Source: CAYVUM01 sp964454795
Lineage (GTDB): Bacteria; Pseudomonadota; Alphaproteobacteria; Rhodospirillales; Defluviicoccaceae
Reading direction: 5' to 3'
Assembly: GCA_964454795.1 (NCBI GenBank)
Contig: CAYVUM010000041.1
Location: 1-29,341, forward strand
DNA: 29,341 nucleotides
The position numbers were made by a program, and so were the translations under genes. The notes beneath the pieces are model-generated. The model saw only the letters and a program-made list of their open reading frames with translations. It did not search any database and was not told the DNA's origin. This document shows positions 21,886-29,341 of the stretch, piece after piece. Numbering within the stretch: position 1 is the first letter of the stretch; every line of letters begins with the position of its first letter.

Positions 21886-24155
21886 ACGCTCTTCCTATAA
21901 ACGCTCTCGATCTTCCGGTTGATCTCCCCAAGCTCGCCAAAATCATCGTGGCGCTGATGGAACGGGTCGAGCGGGGCATGGATTCCCAGGCCAACGCCTA
22001 TACCTTGTTTCAGACCGCGATCGGCCTTGAGCAGAAAGTCCGTGAACGCACCCAGACACTCGAAGTGGCCTTGCGCGAACTTGAGAAAACCAACACGGCG
22101 CTCAACACTGCAAAATCCCAAATCGAAGCCTCGCAAGTGCGCCTGATGGAGGCGATCGACAGTATTTCCGAAGGATTTGCGCACTTCGATGCGGATGACC
22201 GTCTCGTTCTCTGCAACCGGAATTTTATCGAATTCTGGCCGGGAGTGGCAGAAGCAGTCCGGCCGGGGATGTCGTTTGCGGATTTCTCGCACTGCATCGT
22301 CCAGGCCGAGCTGATCGCCGACACCAGTGCCGATCATCCGGGGTGGCCCCTGAACAGACTGGGTCGCCGCCGCTCGCCGGGTGATCCGTTTGTCATCCGC
22401 CTCACCTCCGGGCGGTGGGTTCAGATCAATGAACGGCTGCTTCCCGATGGCGGCACCGTCGGCATTTACACCGACATCAGCGAGATCAAGCTGGCCGAAC
22501 AACGTCGTCATGAACGGGAGCTGGCTGAAAAATCGATCCTGCTGCAATCGACTCTCGACAATCTCGCTCAGGGCGTGTCGGTGTTCGACGAGAACCTCCG
22601 TCTGGTCGCATGGAACGATCGCTTCGTCGACCTGCTCGACCTGCCGGACTGGCTCGTCTACGCCGGCGCACGCTTCGAGGACCTCGTTCAGTTCCGCGGC
22701 GAACGGGGCGATTACGGCTCGGATGCCAACGGCGCCATGGCGCTGCGGATCGAGGCGGCGCGCCGGTCCCGCCGGCTGCACACGGAGCAGACCCTCGGCG
22801 ACGGGGTTGTCCTGGAAGTGCGCCGCGACCCGATGCCTCAGGGCGGGTTCGTAACCACGTACACCGATGTCACCGACCGCCGGGCCGCCGCCGCGGCGCT
22901 GAACGAGGCGAAAGACAGCCTTGAGCGCCGGGTCGCCGAGCGGACTGCCGAATTGACCGCGGTGAACCGCAAGCTGCTCGACGAAATCCGCGAACGGTCA
23001 CGCATCGAAGAGGCATTGCGCGTCGCCAAGGCCGAGGCCGAGGCCGCCAATCTCGGCAAGACCCGGTTTCTCGCGGCCGCCAGCCACGATCTGCTGCAAC
23101 CCCTGAACGCCGCCCGGCTGTTCGTCACCGCCCTCTCCGAACGCGACCTGCAGAGCAAGGAAGGCGAGCTGGTCGCCCGGATCGACAGCGCACTGCAGAG
23201 CGTTGAGGGCCTGCTCGGTGCCCTGCTCGATATCTCCAAATTTGATGCGGGAGCAATCCCGATCGAGTTGGCTGACTTCCGGATCTCGACGGTGCTCGGC
23301 GCTGTGCAACACGAATTCGAAGCAGTGGCCGCCGCCGAGGGCCTGGATCTGCGGGTGGTCACCTCCAGTGCGGTGGTGCGCTCCGATCCGAAACTGCTCG
23401 GACGCATCCTCCGCAACCTGGTCAGCAACGCCATCCGCTACACCCTGACCGGGCGGATTCTGGTCGGCTGCCGCCGCGGCGCTAACAGCATCCGGATCGA
23501 GGTGTGGGATACCGGTGTCGGCATCGCCGAGGCCGATTTCGCGACGATCTTCGAGGAATTCCGCCAGCTCCATACGCCGGAACGCGCCACCGAGAAAAGC
23601 TTCGGCCTCGGCCTCGCCATCGTCGAACGAGTCGCCCGCACCCTTGGTCACCGGCTGCGGATCCGCTCCCAGGTGGGACAGGGGTCTGTCTTCTCCGTGG
23701 AGGTGCCCTACGGCCGGGTTTCAGCCGACAGCGAAAGCCGTGACGTCTCCCCCGCGGAGGGTCCCGGCTCCCTGTCCGGCGCGACGGTGCTTGTGGTCGA
23801 GAACGAAGAGGGCGTGCTGGTCGCCATGCGCGAGCTTCTGGAAGGCTGGGGCTGCCGGGTGGTCACCGAGCGCTCCGGCCAGCGGGCCCTGACGGAACTC
23901 GCCCGCAGCGGCGGCGCGCCGAAGATCGCAGTGGTCGATTATCACCTCGATGAGAACGAAAACGGCCTGGAGGTCATCGACCTCGTCCGTTCCGCATACG
24001 CCGAAGCGATCCCTGGCCTGATCATCACCGCAGATGCCTGCCCGCGGTTGCACGATCGTATCCGCGCATCGAAGCTGCACGCGCTGCGCAAGCCGGTAAA
24101 GCCCTCCAAGCTGCGCGCGCTGATGTCGCATCTGCTGTCAGGGCCGGTTGCCTGA
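21882..24155 (+). CDS. PAS-containing hybrid histidine kinase (NahK/ErcS'-like)
   Basis: 757 residues. Order: N-terminal helical/coiled-coil region (about 15-90), PAS domain with DSISEGFAHFDADDRLV (about 90-200), second PAS with DNLAQGVSVFDENLRLV (about 225-330), coiled coil (335-390), HisKA with phospho-acceptor H402 in AASHDLLQPLNAARLF, HATPase with N516, DTGVG (543-547) and GLGLAI, then a receiver domain with acceptor D686 in AVVDYHLDENENG. No membrane segment, so cytosolic. The PAS-7/HisKA/REC layout matches NahK and ErcS', kinases tied to ethanol and quinoprotein regulation in Pseudomonas. The upstream FIST protein may supply ligand input. The single-domain output partner is probably the convergent LuxR-type regulator. 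Confidence 0.9.
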   Translation: MNALPINALDLPVDLPKLAKIIVALMERVERGMDSQANAYTLFQTAIGLEQKVRERTQTLEVALRELEKTNTALNTAKSQIEASQVRLMEAIDSISEGFAHFDADDRLVLCNRNFIEFWPGVAEAVRPGMSFADFSHCIVQAELIADTSADHPGWPLNRLGRRRSPGDPFVIRLTSGRWVQINERLLPDGGTVGIYTDISEIKLAEQRRHERELAEKSILLQSTLDNLAQGVSVFDENLRLVAWNDRFVDLLDLPDWLVYAGARFEDLVQFRGERGDYGSDANGAMALRIEAARRSRRLHTEQTLGDGVVLEVRRDPMPQGGFVTTYTDVTDRRAAAAALNEAKDSLERRVAERTAELTAVNRKLLDEIRERSRIEEALRVAKAEAEAANLGKTRFLAAASHDLLQPLNAARLFVTALSERDLQSKEGELVARIDSALQSVEGLLGALLDISKFDAGAIPIELADFRISTVLGAVQHEFEAVAAAEGLDLRVVTSSAVVRSDPKLLGRILRNLVSNAIRYTLTGRILVGCRRGANSIRIEVWDTGVGIAEADFATIFEEFRQLHTPERATEKSFGLGLAIVERVARTLGHRLRIRSQVGQGSVFSVEVPYGRVSADSESRDVSPAEGPGSLSGATVLVVENEEGVLVAMRELLEGWGCRVVTERSGQRALTELARSGGAPKIAVVDYHLDENENGLEVIDLVRSAYAEAIPGLIITADACPRLHDRIRASKLHALRKPVKPSKLRALMSHLLSGPVA

Positions 24156-24174
24156 CCCCGGCTGCAGGCGCTTT

Positions 24175-24312
24175 GAGCCGGCGAGCTTTTGACCGGCTCC
24201 GCCGGTGTCTCCCGCGCGCACCGGACGCTCTCTCGGTTTGCCTGGCCTTCGCGGCATAAGCCGCAGCGCGTTTCGCGGCTGCCACCCGGCCGACGAAAGT
24301 CATTCCGTCGGC
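24175..24312. other. Convergent intergenic region with two hairpins
   Basis: Between the kinase and regulator stops. GAGCCGG/CCGGCTC (24175-24199, 11-base loop) and GCCGACG/CGTCGGC (24289-24312, 10-base loop) are perfect 7-bp stems, each close to one of the converging stop codons. Neither has a T-run, so they are candidate Rho-assisted or processed 3' ends. Confidence 0.4.
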
Positions 24313-24321
24313 TTGGCGGTA

Positions 24322-24978
24322 TCAGCGCTGCACGAAGTCCTGGTTCCGCGTCAACAGCACCGCCTGGGTGCGACTGTGGACCTTGAGTTTCCTGAGGATC
24401 GCAGTGATGTGCGCCTTGACCGTCGATTCCTTGATGCCGAGTTCGTAGGCGATGATCTTGTTCGGCTTGCCCTCGGCAAGAAGATCAAGAACCCGCAACT
24501 CACCGCGGGTCAGCGCCGAGATCCCGTTCCCCGCGGCCGCGGCCGGCCGAGCCTCCCGCCCCGCCCGGGCGTCGTTGTCGGTCTCGGTCGCCGGCACGAA
24601 CACACCGCCCGACAGCACCCGGTCGATCCCTTCGGCGATGTGCCGCTTGGAGAAGGCCTTCGGGATGAACCCGGCGGCGCCGTAGGTCAGGGCGCTGACC
24701 ACCACGTCTTGCTCCGCCCAGGCGGAGACCACGATGATCGGCACCGACGGTGCCGCCTGTCGCAGGGCGATCAGGCCGGAAAAGCCGCTGGCACCGGGAA
24801 TCTGCAGATCCAGGAGGATCAGGTCGATTTCGTCCTCGACACTGTCGCGGATGATCGTCTGAGCCTCGTCGAGGGTGCTGGCTTCGCGCACTTCGTTATC
24901 GGCATAGAGGCTGCCGACCACTTCAAGGAGCGCCATTCGAAACAGCGGATGGTCGTCGACGACTAACGCCCGGAACAT
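24322..24978 (-). CDS. LuxR/NarL-type response regulator, pqq-linked
   Basis: 218 residues. Receiver domain (1-120) with acidic pair D8-D9, phospho-acceptor D57 in ILLDLQIPG, switch VVSAW and conserved Lys in GFIPKAFSK. After a linker rich in Ala/Arg/Asp comes a LuxR-type helix-turn-helix (about 152-210): LTRGELRVLDLLAEGKPNKI and LGIKESTVKAHITAILRKL. Its ATG 24978 lies inside the last codons of pqqE (16-base overlap), so it is the last gene of the pqqABCDE transcript. Similar to the AgmR/ErbR-ExaE group that controls quinoprotein ethanol oxidation in Pseudomonas; exact orthology not claimed. Confidence 0.92.
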   Translation of the reverse strand: MFRALVVDDHPLFRMALLEVVGSLYADNEVREASTLDEAQTIIRDSVEDEIDLILLDLQIPGASGFSGLIALRQAAPSVPIIVVSAWAEQDVVVSALTYGAAGFIPKAFSKRHIAEGIDRVLSGGVFVPATETDNDARAGREARPAAAAGNGISALTRGELRVLDLLAEGKPNKIIAYELGIKESTVKAHITAILRKLKVHSRTQAVLLTRNQDFVQR

Positions 24979-26108
24979 TCGGCTTGCTCACCGGGACGGG
25001 AAGATTGCGGCTGCGACTCACGCCCGCTGCGAGCCGAGCGATAGACAAGGCCCCCGGCGCCGCTTTGCGCCTCCGCACCGGCCAGCGCCAGAAGCTCGCC
25101 ATGGAAGGGCGATTTGTGACAAACCGGGTCGGCATTGGCCGCATCGCCGGTCAGGGCGAGGGCCTGGCAGCGGCAGCCGCCCCAGTCCTGCTCCCGGCGC
25201 TCGCACGACGCGCACGGCTCGCGCATCCACGACGTCCCCCGAAAGCGGTTGAACACCTCGGACCGGGCCCAGATCCACTCCAGGGGGTGCTCGCCGATCT
25301 GCGGAAAGGTCAGGCCTGGGATGGTGGTCGCAGCATGACAGGGGAGCACCCGCCCGGCCGGGTCGACGTTGAGAAACCGCTGCCCCCAACCGCCCATGCA
25401 GGCTTTGGGCAGCCGGGCATGATAGTCGGGAACCACATAATCGATCACCAGCATGCCCCTGAGCCGTTCCCGGGCCGCGTCGACGATCGCCGTGGTCGCC
25501 GCCAGTTGCTCCCGGGTCGGCAGCAGCGCCCGACGGTTGAGCAGCGCCCAGCCGTAGTACTGAACATGGGCGATTTCGATCCGCCCGGCGCCGAGATCGA
25601 CGGCCATGTCGATTATCTCGCCGACCCGGCCGGCATTGTGGCGGTGGATGACGGCGTTGACAGTGAGCGCGAGGCCGGCCGATTTCACGGCCCCCGCCAC
25701 TTGGCGCTTGCGGCGCTGCGCGCCAGCGAGACCGCCCATCCAGTCGCCGGTGCCGGCGCGCACGTCCTGAAAGCTGAGTTGGACATGTTCGAGACCTGCG
25801 CCGGCGAGCCGGCCGAGAAGCTCGCCGTCGAGCAGCACGCCGGAAGTGATCAGGTTGGTGTAGAGTCCGGCCGCCGCGGCATGGTCGACCAGGTTCACGA
25901 TGTCCCGGCGGGCGGTCGGCTCGCCGCCGGAAAAATGGATTTGCAGCACGCCGAGATCGGCCGCCTCGCTGATCACCCGACACCAGGTAGCCGTGCCCAG
26001 CTCCCGGCCGGCCGGCTCCAGGGTCAGCGGATTGGAGCAGTAGGCGCACCGCATCGGGCAGCGGTGGGTCACCTCGGCGAGCAGGCTGAGCGGTGGCGGC
26101 ACGGTCAT
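24963..26108 (-). CDS. pqqE: PqqA peptide cyclase (radical SAM), PqqE
   Basis: 381 residues. Radical SAM enzyme that joins the Glu and Tyr side chains of PqqA, with PqqD as peptide chaperone. The [4Fe-4S]-SAM motif is C17-P-M-R-C21-A-Y-C24. HFSGGEPTARRDI provides the GGE SAM-binding motif. The C-terminal SPASM region supplies CMGGWGQRFLNVDPAGRVLP followed by PCHAA, EPCASCERR and CRCQALALTGD, for the auxiliary clusters. The start overlaps pqqD by ATGA. The last about 25 residues (after AGAEAQSG) are a Ser/Arg/Gln-rich tail, partly shared in DNA with the regulator start. Confidence 0.96.
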   Translation of the reverse strand: MTVPPPLSLLAEVTHRCPMRCAYCSNPLTLEPAGRELGTATWCRVISEAADLGVLQIHFSGGEPTARRDIVNLVDHAAAAGLYTNLITSGVLLDGELLGRLAGAGLEHVQLSFQDVRAGTGDWMGGLAGAQRRKRQVAGAVKSAGLALTVNAVIHRHNAGRVGEIIDMAVDLGAGRIEIAHVQYYGWALLNRRALLPTREQLAATTAIVDAARERLRGMLVIDYVVPDYHARLPKACMGGWGQRFLNVDPAGRVLPCHAATTIPGLTFPQIGEHPLEWIWARSEVFNRFRGTSWMREPCASCERREQDWGGCRCQALALTGDAANADPVCHKSPFHGELLALAGAEAQSGAGGLVYRSARSGRESQPQSSRPGEQAECSGR

Positions 26109-26392
26109 GGGACGATCACTCCTTTTTCGGAGAGGTCACCGAGCAGGCCGAGCACATCGGCGGCGATATCATCGCGCGGCGCATCGTAGTCTTTCGCCAG
26201 GGCGCTGATCATGTCGTCGACCGCGGTCTCGCCGGTGCAGCGGCGCAGGATGTCGAGGGCGATCTCGTCCGGCACGAGCATCCGTTCCGGCGCCAGAACC
26301 ACCCAGCGGTCCCGGCGCCGGTCGAGGGTCAGGCGCACATGCGCCGCGAGCCGCGGCCGGCTCTGGCGGTCGATGGCGGCCGGCGACGTCAT
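26105..26392 (-). CDS. pqqD: PqqA-binding peptide chaperone PqqD
   Basis: 95 residues. Winged-helix RiPP-recognition (RRE) protein that presents the PqqA precursor to PqqE. The start is ATG 26392, overlapping the pqqC stop as ATGA; it gives the usual N-terminus and length. Seen: RPRLAAHVRLTLDRRRDRWV, LAPERMLVPDEIALDILRRC, DDMISALAKDYDAP and LLGDLSEKGVI, matching the family pattern. A separate gene here, not fused to pqqC or pqqE. Confidence 0.94.
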   Translation of the reverse strand: MTSPAAIDRQSRPRLAAHVRLTLDRRRDRWVVLAPERMLVPDEIALDILRRCTGETAVDDMISALAKDYDAPRDDIAADVLGLLGDLSEKGVIVP

Positions 26393-27171
26393 GGCCGCCC
26401 GTCCGTTTGCGGCTGCCCGGTCGGAACTGCCGGCCCCTGGTGGTCGTCCGGCACGAACGCCCCGGGCGGGATCATGCCCGGCTCCACGTACGCGAAGTGG
26501 AGGGCATCGAGCTGGGCCCACAGAACGTCGCACTTGAAGCGCAGCGCATCGATTACGGCCTGTTGCTGCTCGCCCGTGCGGGCCTCGCGCTTCACATAGT
26601 CCAGGGCAAAGGACACATCGCGCGGCGCCTGGTCGAGCCGGCGCCTGAAATAGGCCATGATGTTCTCGCTGATGAACGGGTAGTGCTCGAGCATCCCGGC
26701 GATCCGCTCGCGATGAATGCGCGGCGCAAACAGCTCGGTGAGCGAGGAGCCGACCGCTTCGAGCAGCGACGTCTCCGCCACGAAGCGCACATAGGCCTCG
26801 ACGGCGAACCGGGTCGCCGGCAGCGCCTGCGCCCGCGAGATCACCGTCGCCCGGTCGAGTCCGAGGCCGTCGGTCAGCGCCAGCCAGCGCTCGAGACCGC
26901 CCGGGTCCTCGCCGAAGCCATCGTGGTCATGGATCCGGGAGACCCATTCCCGCCTGAGCGCCCGGTCGTCGGTGCGGGACAGCAGCGCCGCATCCTTGCG
27001 CGGAATCGCCGACTGATAGCAGTACCGGTTGAGGGCCCACGCCTGGACCTGGCCCCGGCGCAGCGCGCCGTCGTGAAGGAGACGGTGGAAGGGGTGACGA
27101 TTGTGGTAGCGCTCCGCCCCGACCGCGCGCAGCCGCTCCTCGAAGGCCCCGGCGGCGAGGCCGTCCATCAC
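26389..27171 (-). CDS. pqqC: Pyrroloquinoline-quinone synthase PqqC
   Basis: 259-260 residues. Cofactor-free oxidase that performs ring closure and the eight-electron oxidation giving PQQ. Motifs: RYHNRHPFHRLLHDGAL, QVQAWALNRYCYQSAIPRKD, SRIHDHDG, GLDRATVISR, VEAYVRFVAETSLLEAVGSS, and ENIMAYFRRRLDQAPRDV. The start is GTG 27171 (overlapping the pqqB stop as GTGA) or ATG 27168. A Pro-rich tail ends the protein. The high conservation of HHxxxH-type helices makes this certain. Confidence 0.96.
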   Translation of the reverse strand: MMDGLAAGAFEERLRAVGAERYHNRHPFHRLLHDGALRRGQVQAWALNRYCYQSAIPRKDAALLSRTDDRALRREWVSRIHDHDGFGEDPGGLERWLALTDGLGLDRATVISRAQALPATRFAVEAYVRFVAETSLLEAVGSSLTELFAPRIHRERIAGMLEHYPFISENIMAYFRRRLDQAPRDVSFALDYVKREARTGEQQQAVIDALRFKCDVLWAQLDALHFAYVEPGMIPPGAFVPDDHQGPAVPTGQPQTDGRP

Positions 27172-28097
27172 AGCCGGATCTCCAGTCCGTCCACGGCGAT
27201 CTCCCAGCCGGCAGCCTCTGCCGTCCGCCGCTCGGGGGAATCCCCGGCCAGCACCGGGTTGGTGTTGTTGATATGGATGAACAGCTTGCGACCAACGTTG
27301 AGACCGGAGAAGGCGGCAATCGAGCCGTCGGGTCCGGACATGCAGAGATGCCCCATGCGCTGGCCGGTTTTCGCGCCGACCCCGGTCGCGGCCATCTCGT
27401 CATCGCTCCAGACGGTGCCGTCGAACAGGACCAGCGCCGCGCCGTCCAGCCGCCGCGCCAGATCGCCGGTGATCCGGCTGCAGCCGGGGATGTAGAAAAA
27501 CCGCGCGCCGTCCTGCGGGCCGCTCATCTCGACCCCGACCGTGTCTTCGGCAACGGTGCCCAATTCCGGGCCGGCCGCCGGGTCCTCGAGATAGAGCGCG
27601 ACCTTGCCCGGCACCGGGAACAGCCTGACCGTGAGGCCGGTCGGCTCGCCGTCCGCCCCGGCGATCGCGGCGGCTTCGTCGAGTCCGACGGTCCGGCGGG
27701 CGACCAGCCGCGGGTTCAGAACGTTGAACACCGGATTGGCGGCCAGGACCTCGTGCACCCGGCGGGTCGCCATCAGCGCAAACGGCTGAGCCTCCCGCAG
27801 CGACAGCAGACCGGCGATGTGATCCACGTCGGCGTTGGTCAGCACCACGGCCGCAATCGGGCTGTCCCGCCCGCCACCTCTCGGGTGCAGTTGCCCGGTC
27901 CGGGTGATCTGCTCGCGGACGTCCGGCGAGGCGTTCAGCAGGACCCAGCGCTGTCCGTCTGCGGATACCGCCAGCGATGATTGCGTTCGCGATACCACCA
28001 GCGGATCACCGGCGCGAGCCCGCCTGCAGAGCAGGCAACTGCAGTTCCATTGGGGAAGCCCGCCGCCGGCCGCCGACCCGAGGACGACGATGTCCAT
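27168..28097 (-). CDS. pqqB: PQQ biosynthesis metallo-hydrolase-fold protein PqqB
   Basis: 309 residues, metallo-beta-lactamase fold. Needed for PQQ formation; it has been proposed as the hydroxylase acting on the Glu-Tyr intermediate. N-terminal VVLGSAAGGGLPQWNC and the structural-zinc CSCLLCRRAR motif are seen. Then come SLAVSADGQRWVLLNASPDV, LTNADVDHIAGLLSLRE, the ARFFYIPGCSRI segment, LFDGTVWSDDEM, and FIHINNTNPVL near the C-terminus. It starts 49 bases after pqqA and overlaps pqqC. Confidence 0.96.
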   Translation of the reverse strand: MDIVVLGSAAGGGLPQWNCSCLLCRRARAGDPLVVSRTQSSLAVSADGQRWVLLNASPDVREQITRTGQLHPRGGGRDSPIAAVVLTNADVDHIAGLLSLREAQPFALMATRRVHEVLAANPVFNVLNPRLVARRTVGLDEAAAIAGADGEPTGLTVRLFPVPGKVALYLEDPAAGPELGTVAEDTVGVEMSGPQDGARFFYIPGCSRITGDLARRLDGAALVLFDGTVWSDDEMAATGVGAKTGQRMGHLCMSGPDGSIAAFSGLNVGRKLFIHINNTNPVLAGDSPERRTAEAAGWEIAVDGLEIRL

Positions 28098-28146
28098 AAG
28101 TTTTGGGGGCCAAGCCCGTCGCCGGCCTTAAGACCCCCGATCGTCG

Positions 28147-28227
28147 TCAGACGCGCGCGCAGGCGTAGCTGTTGATTTCCATTCCGAGCGCGATTTCGAC
28201 GATGGTCGGCCGCTTCCAGGTTCGCAT
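28147..28227 (-). CDS. pqqA: PQQ precursor peptide PqqA
   Basis: 26 residues (MRTWKRPTIVEIALGMEINS, then YACARV). It is the ribosomal substrate whose Glu and Tyr become PQQ: E17 and Y21 in the E-I-N-S-Y core have the required E-x3-Y spacing. ATG 28227 has AAAGGA (28242-28237) eight to nine bases upstream. It is short enough to be missed by gene callers. It leads the pqqABCDE-regulator unit. Confidence 0.97.
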   Translation of the reverse strand: MRTWKRPTIVEIALGMEINSYACARV

Positions 28228-28296
28228 GATCGCTGTTCCTTTCGGTAATCGATCGGTTTTCCGGTGTCCCGCACCGGTCCTGACGCTGGTTACATC

Positions 28297-28332
28297 GGTT
28301 GCAGCCGCCCTTCGGACAAGCAACCCGTTGCA
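28297..28332. repeat. GTTGCA repeat cluster near the pqqA transcription start
   Basis: GGTTGC (28297-28302) and GCAACC (28320-28325) form an inverted repeat. CAAC-CC-GTTG (28321-28330) forms a second overlapping one, and GTTGCA occurs twice in direct orientation (28299 and 28327). The cluster lies just downstream of the candidate -10 and could be a regulator site or leader hairpin. Confidence 0.45.
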
Positions 28333-28359
28333 GGATATCCCCGTGCTGGCGAGCGGCAA
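28332..28359 (-). promoter_or_regulatory. Candidate pqqA promoter
   Basis: On the minus strand TTGCCG (28359-28354), 16-base spacer, TATCCT (28337-28332). The predicted leader to ATG 28227 is about 100 bases. The 186-base gap after the upstream binding-protein gene supports an independent promoter here. Confidence 0.45.
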
Positions 28360-28413
28360 TTGGAAAAAGGTCGGAGCCAGGAAAGCCGGCGCGCCCGGCG
28401 TCCGGGTTCGCCC

Positions 28414-29313
28414 TTATTCCGCCAGGGGGGAGCGGTAGGTAACCCCGTGGCGGGCGAAGATTTCCGCCATCCGGCCGTCGGCGACCATCGCGGCAAGAAT
28501 GTCGCCCACGGCGTAGCGGAGATCGCGGGAGTCCTCCTTGACAGCGGCCCCGATCGGCCACGCCGGCGTTCGGAAGCCCCCCATCGTCACGGGCTCGATC
28601 CGCACTCCGCGGCGGGCGGGTCCTAGCCCCGCCTCGATTTCGCTTTCCGGCGCGATCACCGCGGCGGCCGCCCCGGCGCGAAAGGACGCGATCGCCTCGG
28701 CGGCCGTCCGGTAGCGGACGACCACATTGCGGCGCTGGCCGCCGTACGCCCCGCTCAGAAAGAAATCGCCGAGCGAGTCCACCTCGACGGCGATGGTCTC
28801 GGCCGCGAACAGGGGGGGATCGCCGCCGTCAAGCCGCTCCGGATCATAGGCTAAGGCAATCCGCCGCAGAAAGTACGAGCCGAAGATCACCGCCTGGTCA
28901 TTGCGCAAGGCGAACTGGCGGTCGACGGGAACGTGCAGCATCAGGTCGGCGATGCGGCGGTCCAGATAGTGGCCTTTCCAGACGGCGTTGCGCAGGTCGT
29001 CGTCCACGGTCTCGTCGGCGGTCACCGGCATCAGCTGGAGGCCGACCCCGAGGGCGGAGGCGACCTCGCCGGCGATATCCACGTCGATCCCGGCGAGACC
29101 CTTGGCATTCCGATAAGAGAACGGCGGATAATCGCGGTAGACGGCGACGATCAGGGTTCCGCTGTCGACCACATCGTCAAGGGGCCGGGCCGCGGCGGAA
29201 CCGCCGCCCGCCAGCGTCACCGCGAGCGCGAGCCACAGCCCCGCGGCCACCCGGCGGATCACCGCGCGTCCCGGCTGGACGGCTCCCGGCAGCGCGTCCA
29301 TCGGCTTTTTCAT
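28414..29313 (-). CDS. Periplasmic solute-binding protein, quinoprotein-associated (XoxJ/MoxJ-like)
   Basis: 299 residues. The signal peptide has basic residues at R16-R21, hydrophobic LWLALAVTLAGG and probable cleavage after SAAA (about 42). The mature part is a bilobed family-3-type binding fold: LDDVVDSGTLIVAVYRDYPP, FSYRNAKGLAGIDVDIAGEV, then VDDDLRNAVWKGHYL, ALRNDQAVIFGSYFLRRIAL and a final GRMAEIFARHGVTYRSP. Such proteins, called XoxJ/MoxJ, are encoded with PQQ-dependent alcohol dehydrogenases and a cytochrome c, and are thought to help dehydrogenase maturation or activation rather than import. Position next to pqqA supports this. An ordinary amino-acid-type binding protein is the alternative; no permease is adjacent within the window. 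Confidence 0.82.
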   Translation of the reverse strand: MKKPMDALPGAVQPGRAVIRRVAAGLWLALAVTLAGGGSAAARPLDDVVDSGTLIVAVYRDYPPFSYRNAKGLAGIDVDIAGEVASALGVGLQLMPVTADETVDDDLRNAVWKGHYLDRRIADLMLHVPVDRQFALRNDQAVIFGSYFLRRIALAYDPERLDGGDPPLFAAETIAVEVDSLGDFFLSGAYGGQRRNVVVRYRTAAEAIASFRAGAAAAVIAPESEIEAGLGPARRGVRIEPVTMGGFRTPAWPIGAAVKEDSRDLRYAVGDILAAMVADGRMAEIFARHGVTYRSPLAE

Positions 29314-29341
29314 TTTCCGGCTTGGGCGAGGTAGGCTTGGG
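29310..29341 (-). CDS. 3' end of an upstream gene, possibly a c-type cytochrome (partial)
   Basis: On the minus strand the last bases read QAYLAQAGK followed by TGA, with the stop overlapping the binding-protein ATG as ATGA. A C-terminal AYL helix ending is common in small c-type cytochromes such as XoxG/ExaB, and the neighbourhood fits, but nine residues cannot prove identity. The overlap itself is a good sign of a real upstream cistron. Confidence 0.35.
   Translation of the reverse strand, partial: QAYLAQAGK

Noticed and set aside
1..29341. Search by eye for CRISPR arrays, tRNA/rRNA genes, complete insertion sequences and replication origins
   Set aside because: No regularly spaced repeats, no cloverleaf with TTCGA-type arm, and no transposase or terminal repeats were recognised; this was not a computed search.

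Overview
The window looks like chromosome of a GC-rich alphaproteobacterium, probably Rhodospirillales-like. The reasons are the gene order rpsA-sppA-ihfB-lapA-pyrF-trpF-trpB-trpA-accD-folC with a thioredoxin gene beside it, the strong third-position GC bias, frequent GTG/TTG starts and ATGA/GTGA overlaps, and a ROSE-type RNA thermometer in front of hsp20. No RNA gene, complete insertion sequence or CRISPR array was seen.

1-8906 (+): a dense housekeeping block. It holds the 3' part of rpsA (ribosomal protein S1), sppA, ihfB, a LapA-domain membrane protein, pyrF, trpF, trpB, trpA, an AccD-like gene and folC. The AccD homologue keeps the zinc ribbon and the start of the crotonase-like core, but it has lost the glycine-rich carboxyltransferase motifs and has a Pro/Gly-rich stretch in their place.

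8934-12394: a thioredoxin gene (-) with an atypical CSPC active site, then what looks like an inserted accessory region. A patatin-like lipase (-) with AT-richer sequence lies divergent from an animal-type (cyclooxygenase/peroxidasin superfamily) haem peroxidase (+). The 445-bp region between them contains a palindromic operator candidate. Together they could be a small lipid-release plus lipid-oxidation module.

12585-20539: a fused 5-oxoprolinase/hydantoinase (+) preceded by two inverted repeats, a TolC-type outer-membrane protein (+) with a strong terminator, hsp20 (-) with its ROSE thermometer, a YbhB/PEBP-family protein (-), and a polytopic AbrB-family membrane protein (+).

20683-29341: a PQQ/quinoprotein locus. 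A FIST-domain sensor and a hybrid histidine kinase (+, overlapping) converge on a minus-strand operon that reads pqqA-pqqB-pqqC-pqqD-pqqE-LuxR-type response regulator. Upstream of pqqA is a periplasmic solute-binding protein of the XoxJ/MoxJ type. Its start overlaps the stop of another gene that runs off the window, possibly a cytochrome c. The arrangement suggests that a quinoprotein dehydrogenase lies just beyond the right edge, and that FIST/kinase/regulator control PQQ synthesis or the dehydrogenase.
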